A stretch of 12,547 nt of DNA from an uncultured Flavobacteriales bacterium (GTDB lineage: Bacteria; Bacteroidota; Bacteroidia; Flavobacteriales; BACL11): contig CATMIT010000042.1 in assembly GCA_950069165.1 (NCBI GenBank), positions 1 through 12,547 on the forward strand, in the 5' to 3' direction. How positions within the stretch are numbered: the first letter of the stretch is position 1; each line of letters opens with the position of its first letter. The translations under genes were made by a program, and so were the position numbers. This document shows, piece after piece, positions 7,299 through 12,547 of the stretch. The notes beneath the pieces are model-generated. The model saw only the letters and a program-made list of their open reading frames with translations, did no database searches and was not told where the DNA came from.

Positions 7299-7299
7299 A

Positions 7300-9915
7300 A
7301 TGGAATTAGCAAAAAAGTATAATCCTACAGATGCAGAAAAGAAATGGTACTCACATTGGGTGGAGAAAGGTTATTTCCATTCCACTCCTGATGAGCGTGA
7401 GGCCTATACCATTGTAATTCCACCACCGAATGTAACAGGGGTTTTACACATGGGGCACATGCTAAACAATACCCTACAAGATGTAATGGTAAGGCGTGCG
7501 CGTATGATGGGATTCAATGCCTGTTGGGTGCCTGGTACGGATCACGCTTCTATTGCCACTGAAGCAAAGGTAGTACAGAAATTAGCCAAAGAAGGAATCC
7601 TGAAAAGTGACCTAACAAGAGATGAATTCTTAGCTCATGCTTTTGACTGGAAAGAGAAACACGGAGGAATCATCTTAGAACAATTGAAAAAATTAGGTGC
7701 ATCATGCGATTGGGAGCGCACAAAGTTTACCATGGATGACGACATGAGTGAATCCGTAATTAAGGTTTTTGTGGACTTGCACCAAAAAGGACTTATCTAC
7801 AGAGGAGTGCGTATGGTAAATTGGGATCCAACAGCACAAACAGCACTTTCGGATGAAGAAGTAATACATAAAGAAGTAAATTCAAACCTCTACCATATTG
7901 CCTACAATATTGAAGGAAGTGATGAAAAAATTACTATCGCTACTACAAGACCAGAAACTATTTTAGGAGATTCTGCCATTTGTGTAAATCCGAATGATGA
8001 GCGCTATGTACACCTAAAAGATAAAAAAGCAATTATTCCTTTAGTGGAAAGGGTAATCCCTATTATATTTGATAAATATGTGGATATGGAATTTGGAACT
8101 GGAGCGCTAAAGATAACTCCAGCTCACGACATAAATGATTATCAATTAGGCGATAAGCACGGCTTGGAAACAATAGACATCCTAAATGATGATGGTACTT
8201 TAAGTGAAGCTGCAAAACTATATGTTGGAAAAGATAGGTTTGTTGTAAGAGAAGAAATAGCGGTTGATTTAAAAGCGAAAGGCTACTTAGTAAAAACGGA
8301 AGAATACCAAAATAAAGTTGGTTTTTCAGAAAGAACAGATGCTGTAATTGAACCAAAACTTTCTATGCAATGGTTTTGTAAAATGGAAGAATTTTCAAAG
8401 CCAGCACTAGAGCATGTAATGAATGATGATATTCTTTTTCATCCAAAAAAATTCAAAAATACCTACCGCCACTGGATGGAAAACATCAAGGATTGGTGCG
8501 TATCGCGACAACTTTGGTGGGGACAACAAATTCCAGCATACTTTTATGAAGGCAACAAATATGTAGTGGCTGAAAGCAAAGAAGAAGCCCTTACATTAGC
8601 ACAAAAAGAAAAACCATCCGTAACTATGTCTGATTTACGCCAAGATGAGGATGTACTAGACACTTGGTTTTCTTCTTGGCTGTGGCCAATATCGGTTTTT
8701 GATGGAATAAGAAATCCGGATAATGAAGAGATAAATTATTACTATCCAACTAATGATTTGGTGACAGCTCCTGAAATTTTATTCTTTTGGGTAGCGCGTA
8801 TGATTATGTCAGGATATGAATACCGAAAAGAATTACCTTTTAAAAATGTTTACCTAACAGGAATTGTAAGAGACAAACAAGGGCGCAAAATGAGTAAATC
8901 ATTAGGAAATTCCCCTGACCCTATTGAATTGATGGAAAAATATGGGGCGGATGGGGTGAGAGTTGGGATGCTTTTATGCTCCCCTGCTGGAAACGATTTA
9001 CCTTTTGAGATAGGACTTTGCGAGCAAGGAAGGAATTTCTCCAACAAAATATGGAATGCTTTTCGTTTGATAAAAGGATGGGAAGTAGATGAATGTGAGC
9101 AAGCAGAATCTGCTAAGCAAGCCATTGATTGGTTTGAAAGCAAGATAAATAAAAGGATAAATGAAATTGATGTCTCTTACTCAAAATACAGAATTTCAGA
9201 AGCATTAATGAGTACTTACAAATTGGTGTGGGATGATTTCTGCTCCTGGTACTTGGAAATTGTAAAGCCAAATTATGGTAGTCCAATTGACAAGATTACT
9301 TATACAAAAACCATTGAACAACTGGAAAAAATATTGAAATTATTACACCCTTTTATGCCTTTTATTTCTGAGGAAATTTGGCATTTGATTGATGATAGGA
9401 CTAACGATATTATTGTAGCAGATTGGCCAAAAGCAGGTGATGTAAACGAAATATTATTAGCTGATTTTGAGCATACATCTGAAGTGGTAGCTGGAATCAG
9501 AACAATAAGAAAAGAGCAGAATATTGCCCAAAAAGAGCAGTTGGAATTGTTAGTGATTGACAACCAAAAAGCCAGCAATAATTTGGATGCTATAATAGCG
9601 AAATTGGGTAATTTAAGTGCTATAAATACAGCAGTAGAAAAACCAAAAGGGGCATTTTCCTTTATGGTTAAATCCAAAGAATATTTTATTCCATTGGGCG
9701 ACAATATTGATGTGGAAGCAGAAAAAGAAAAACTGCAAAAAGAAATGGATTACACTAAAGGTTTCTTAAAAATAGTAGAGGAAAAATTATCCAATGAAAA
9801 ATTTGTACAAAATGCCCCACAACAACTTGTTGAAAATGAGCAAAACAAGCTAGCAGACGCTAAGAAAAAAATTAAGATTTTAACAGAAAAATTATCTGCT
9901 ATATCAAATGGCTAA
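7300..9915 (+). CDS. valS: Valyl-tRNA synthetase
   Basis: This class I aminoacyl-tRNA synthetase charges tRNA-Val with valine in the cytoplasm. The 871-residue length is normal for bacterial ValRS. Motifs in order: PPPNVTGVLHMGH with the HIGH-type signature HMGH at 50-53; NWDPTAQTALSDEEV; the CP1 editing domain, including ATTRPETILGD near 212-222 and FGTGALKITPAHD near 265-277; WCVSRQLWWGQQIP near 399-412; DTWFSSWLWP near 454; the KMSKS loop KMSKS at 530-534; then the anticodon-binding helical domain and a C-terminal Lys/Glu-rich coiled coil (about 800-870) that is typical of ValRS and contacts tRNA. All signature residues are intact. The ATG at 7300 matches the usual family N-terminus (YNPTDAEKKWY). 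The last 8 bases overlap the next gene, suggesting shared transcription and coupled translation. A palindrome covers the promoter/start; no T-box leader is present. Confidence 0.98.
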   Translation: MELAKKYNPTDAEKKWYSHWVEKGYFHSTPDEREAYTIVIPPPNVTGVLHMGHMLNNTLQDVMVRRARMMGFNACWVPGTDHASIATEAKVVQKLAKEGILKSDLTRDEFLAHAFDWKEKHGGIILEQLKKLGASCDWERTKFTMDDDMSESVIKVFVDLHQKGLIYRGVRMVNWDPTAQTALSDEEVIHKEVNSNLYHIAYNIEGSDEKITIATTRPETILGDSAICVNPNDERYVHLKDKKAIIPLVERVIPIIFDKYVDMEFGTGALKITPAHDINDYQLGDKHGLETIDILNDDGTLSEAAKLYVGKDRFVVREEIAVDLKAKGYLVKTEEYQNKVGFSERTDAVIEPKLSMQWFCKMEEFSKPALEHVMNDDILFHPKKFKNTYRHWMENIKDWCVSRQLWWGQQIPAYFYEGNKYVVAESKEEALTLAQKEKPSVTMSDLRQDEDVLDTWFSSWLWPISVFDGIRNPDNEEINYYYPTNDLVTAPEILFFWVARMIMSGYEYRKELPFKNVYLTGIVRDKQGRKMSKSLGNSPDPIELMEKYGADGVRVGMLLCSPAGNDLPFEIGLCEQGRNFSNKIWNAFRLIKGWEVDECEQAESAKQAIDWFESKINKRINEIDVSYSKYRISEALMSTYKLVWDDFCSWYLEIVKPNYGSPIDKITYTKTIEQLEKILKLLHPFMPFISEEIWHLIDDRTNDIIVADWPKAGDVNEILLADFEHTSEVVAGIRTIRKEQNIAQKEQLELLVIDNQKASNNLDAIIAKLGNLSAINTAVEKPKGAFSFMVKSKEYFIPLGDNIDVEAEKEKLQKEMDYTKGFLKIVEEKLSNEKFVQNAPQQLVENEQNKLADAKKKIKILTEKLSAISNG

Positions 9916-10630
9916 AAAGTTTTTATTATTTCTATTTTCTATTAGTTCCTTCAGTTGTTTTTCTGCCAATCCAACTGAAACAGATGGCATTAAAGGTAAC
10001 TTTGATTTGGGGCTCAATTATACCCAGAATATCGAAAAAACCCTTCAATTCAACAATGTGTTTTTGTTAGGCTACAAAAAGGGAAATTCCCATTTCAGTT
10101 TAGGAAATAATATTTCATTTATCAGCAAAACTGGGGAAGAACAGTTACTGAACAAAGGAACACAAGATTTTAAATATTCATACAAAAGAAAAAAACTTGG
10201 TGCTGATATTTCTCTGCAACACCTATACGATATTAGCAGAAGCATAAAAACAAGATGGACTAGCGGATTGGGGCTTTCATACGCTTTTATTCAAGAGGAT
10301 GATAAAAAATTAGCTATAGGAATTTCTGTACTAAAGGAAAAAGAAACGCCCATAAATGGGGAAGATAAAATTCAAAACCGAATGAGCGCCAACCTAGATT
10401 TTTCTATTAAATTGAACAAAAATGTGGAGCTTCTAAGTGCAAACCAATACCAGCCAAATATTCAGCAGGTAGGCGATTTCCGATTGAAAACAATGCTAGC
10501 TATAAGAATTTCGCTTAATTCTCATTTTTTGCTAAGCATCAATAATACTTTTAATTATGACAGCTTCCCAGCAGAGGGAATTCCAGAAACCGACTACCAA
10601 CTGATTAATAGTATTTCTTATACTTTTTAA
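9908..10630 (+). CDS. Small outer-membrane beta-barrel protein, DUF481-like
   Basis: This is a 240-residue exported protein. It has a signal peptide (MAKK, then a Phe/Leu/Ser-rich core, likely cleaved after SCFSA at residue 20) and a body made of alternating strands such as FDLGLNYTQNIEKTLQFNN and GLGLSYAFIQEDDKKLAIGIS. It ends in YQLINSISYTF, with the terminal aromatic Phe typical of outer-membrane barrels recognised by the BAM complex. The segment order and the C-terminal motif NYDSFPAEGIPETDY resemble DUF481 (YdiY-like) proteins. Function is unknown; a generic outer-membrane barrel is the fallback call. A cysteine at residue 17 does not sit in a good lipobox. The start overlaps the end of valS by 8 bases, and no separate promoter is visible. 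Its TAA stop (10628-10630) directly touches the stop of the opposite-strand metalloprotease gene. Confidence 0.7.
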   Translation: MAKKFLLFLFSISSFSCFSANPTETDGIKGNFDLGLNYTQNIEKTLQFNNVFLLGYKKGNSHFSLGNNISFISKTGEEQLLNKGTQDFKYSYKRKKLGADISLQHLYDISRSIKTRWTSGLGLSYAFIQEDDKKLAIGISVLKEKETPINGEDKIQNRMSANLDFSIKLNKNVELLSANQYQPNIQQVGDFRLKTMLAIRISLNSHFLLSINNTFNYDSFPAEGIPETDYQLINSISYTF

Positions 10631-12547
10631 TTATTCAATCACTATTTTCTTCTCCACTGTTCCATCATCATAGATGTAAAAGAGGGTTTGCTTATTTTGA
10701 TTTGGTATAACTTCTCTACCCAAAATATCTGTAATCTTTATTAGTTTTCTCATGGCATTTTCTGAGTCCTGATCATTTAATGAAGATGTAGTGGCAACTT
10801 CCTCATACAAAGAAAAATCATCTACTGCTGCTTCAATAAGTGATCCTCCATCTAAGTATTGTCCCAAATGTGTACTATCAGAAGCAATGAATTTTACCCT
10901 AACTTGGTTAGTCAGGTTTACATAATCATTTACCCTAAAAGCTACTCTTCTCCAGCTTTTGTCGGAAGTCATATTGCTTTCAACATACTGCCAGTTCACC
11001 CCATCATCTGTAACCAATACTTGCCACCAGTCTGCACCAGGGTTGGCCCCAGATGGAGGATTATTGGTGTACCAACGGTAATAGGTAAAAACAGGATTGG
11101 TATAAGAAGTCAAATCATAAAAAGGAGAAAAAAGAGTGGTATGTCCGCCATCCACATCATTGGTTCCAATGCCATCAAAAAGATTTGCATTTCCAGTAAA
11201 AGCGCATTCTACCCCATTTGGCGTATGATCCTCATCCGTTTGCACAATGGTGCTCGGGTCCATTGGATCGCTAAAAGATCCTATAGGTTCATCAATTATC
11301 CACATGCCGGTAGTAGCATTATCACTTGCATCTCCCAAATCCCAAAAACCAACATTAGCATCAAAATCTTCTATTCCCATAAACTCAAATCCATTCAAAA
11401 TAAAATAAGGAACATTGGCATACTGACTAAGGTTGGCAGCCATTGGCGTTATGCCCGAGTGCTTACCATAGGTATCTTCCAATAAAATGTAATAAGCAAT
11501 AAGTGTTCCGGCTGGCTGAGCTGGAATATGCCCTATATAATTAGTTCCTCCAACACTGCTTAATACTATTGAATTCCAACTAGTTGCATTATTTAGCTTA
11601 TAGTGTACTTTAGCATTACTTAATGCCCAAGCATAAGTAAGTGCAATGGATGCATTTATTGTAATATCATTATTTGGCGCTGACATCATCACCTGAGTAT
11701 GAATGATATTAGCATTAGATAGTAAACTAATACCATGTAAAGCAAAAGCATCTACAATTATTTGGTCGTTGGGTGTTCCGTTATATATGTTTCCATCATT
11801 ATCATCCGACATTAGTGCTTCCAATAAAATATCAGTAAAAATAATACCCTCTGTTCCGCCAGATCCATCAGGGGCGCTATCATAAGTATCCTTAAATAAG
11901 TCCATCATTTGTCCCATATTATTAAAGCCTAAATAAGTATCCCACCAACAGCCAGCAATAATCTCACCATCAGCATGCACCTCTCCAGTTAAATCTTGTG
12001 GATATACCTTTCTGTCAACATCATACCTTCTAACAAAATCAGTAGGATCTACCGAACTCATTCCTAAACCTAAAATGGGGTTTAGTGTAATAGACAAGCC
12101 CCAAATATCAGCATAACCCTCTCCTAAAGCCCCATTCCACATCCCATTATTTCCATATCTGTAATCGTTTATTCCATGTCCGTATTCATGATATACCACA
12201 TCTCCTATTTTTGCCATAGAATTACAATCGTTTCCCTGGGCATAAAAGTTGATACTTCCTCCTCCATAAAAAGCATTACAAGAACCGGAAACATCCACAT
12301 TGGTTGTCATGGCAAAATCCAAGCCAGTAAAAGTTGGGAAGATAGTTTTCATATAATCGTGCACCACATTCACATGATAATATGCCGAACGCTCTTGTGA
12401 AGTAGCATCATTATCAAAAGAAATATTATTAGTAGCACCTAAGGTAGTATTTATACTAGGGGTTGACCCAGCTGTTTCTACCTTTGACCAACGACCCTCC
12501 AGTCCATAATATACATTACTACCAACATTTGCAGAAAGCGAAAGGTC
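10631..12547 (-). CDS. Secreted HExxH metalloprotease (M36/M4-like) with T9SS sorting signal, 5'-truncated
   Basis: The reading frame is open to the window edge, so the N-terminus (signal peptide, propeptide) is missing; 638 residues are visible. A GTG at 12373 is internal, since coding sequence with family character (QERSAYYHVNVVHDYMK) runs through it. The zinc-protease motif HEYGH lies at 12190-12176 and the third ligand Glu about 19 residues later in GALGEGYADIWG, as in gluzincins of the thermolysin/fungalysin (M4/M36) type; the catalytic Glu is present. An Ig-like stretch follows, then a jelly-roll/MAM-like domain (about visible residues 390-590) with the segment LDGGSLIEAAVDDFSLYEE. The end KITDILGREV...FYIYDDGTVEKKIVIE (about 10634-10740) is a type A T9SS sorting domain, so the protein is exported across the outer membrane and released or surface-anchored. 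It probably degrades extracellular protein. Substrate is unknown. Confidence 0.9.
   Translation of the reverse strand, partial: DLSLSANVGSNVYYGLEGRWSKVETAGSTPSINTTLGATNNISFDNDATSQERSAYYHVNVVHDYMKTIFPTFTGLDFAMTTNVDVSGSCNAFYGGGSINFYAQGNDCNSMAKIGDVVYHEYGHGINDYRYGNNGMWNGALGEGYADIWGLSITLNPILGLGMSSVDPTDFVRRYDVDRKVYPQDLTGEVHADGEIIAGCWWDTYLGFNNMGQMMDLFKDTYDSAPDGSGGTEGIIFTDILLEALMSDDNDGNIYNGTPNDQIIVDAFALHGISLLSNANIIHTQVMMSAPNNDITINASIALTYAWALSNAKVHYKLNNATSWNSIVLSSVGGTNYIGHIPAQPAGTLIAYYILLEDTYGKHSGITPMAANLSQYANVPYFILNGFEFMGIEDFDANVGFWDLGDASDNATTGMWIIDEPIGSFSDPMDPSTIVQTDEDHTPNGVECAFTGNANLFDGIGTNDVDGGHTTLFSPFYDLTSYTNPVFTYYRWYTNNPPSGANPGADWWQVLVTDDGVNWQYVESNMTSDKSWRRVAFRVNDYVNLTNQVRVKFIASDSTHLGQYLDGGSLIEAAVDDFSLYEEVATTSSLNDQDSENAMRKLIKITDILGREVIPNQNKQTLFYIYDDGTVEKKIVIE

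Noticed and set aside
7168..7299. T-box or other riboswitch leader for valS
   Set aside because: The putative promoter sits directly against the start codon, leaving no leader RNA, and no T-box or anti-terminator sequence is present.
10859..11485. 208-residue open frame on the + strand inside the metalloprotease gene
   Set aside because: It lies antisense to a coding region with clear protein motifs, has no recognisable domain, and has no promoter or neighbour support.
12371..12373. GTG as the true start of the metalloprotease
   Set aside because: The frame stays open to the window end, and upstream residues (SAYYHVNVVHDY) fit the catalytic-domain family, so the start lies outside the window.
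1..12547. A new defence, mobile-element or gene-cluster system
   Set aside because: No transposase, integrase, nuclease, toxin-antitoxin pair, CRISPR repeats or att sites were seen. Apart from the degenerate dihydroorotase, the genes belong to ordinary core or envelope families.

Overview
This window comes from an AT-rich member of the Bacteroidota, most likely of the Flavobacteriia type. The evidence is a C-terminal type IX secretion (T9SS) sorting signal, DUF5916 and BatA-family membrane proteins, a DUF1573 protein, Bacteroidota-style promoters (-7 box TAnnTTTG), and translation starts with no Shine-Dalgarno sequence. GC content looks like roughly one third by eye; it was not computed. Coding density is very high. 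The longest non-coding stretch is 132 bases (7168-7299), and there is no tRNA, rRNA, CRISPR array, insertion sequence or phage gene.

Region 1 (1-5374, + strand) is a tight gene run. It starts with the C-terminal half of a DUF5916 outer-membrane beta-barrel protein cut by the window edge. This overlaps (ATGA) a LolD-like ABC ATPase. After a 42-base gap carrying a candidate -7 box comes a BatA/VWA membrane protein, which overlaps (ATGA) a dihydroorotase-family protein whose metal-binding residues are largely replaced.

Region 2 (5388-7167, - strand) holds a DUF1573 secreted protein with its own good promoter. A strong intrinsic terminator follows, then a class I/II PLP-dependent aminotransferase whose start codon lies only 13 bases beyond the terminator's T-tract.

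Region 3 (7168-10630, + strand) begins with a 132-base divergent promoter region. It contains a 12-bp perfect palindrome directly in front of valS (valyl-tRNA synthetase). valS overlaps by 8 bases a small outer-membrane protein that resembles DUF481.

Region 4 (10631-12547, - strand) is a secreted HExxH metalloprotease with a jelly-roll domain and a T9SS C-terminal signal. It is cut at its N-terminus by the window edge, and its stop codon abuts the stop of the DUF481-like gene.

Most of the content is core metabolism and envelope biology. I found no convincing new multi-gene defence, mobile or secretion system. The points that merit a second look are the apparently non-catalytic dihydroorotase homologue coupled to a BatA membrane protein, the near-leaderless promoter geometry shared by two genes, and the palindrome at the valS start.
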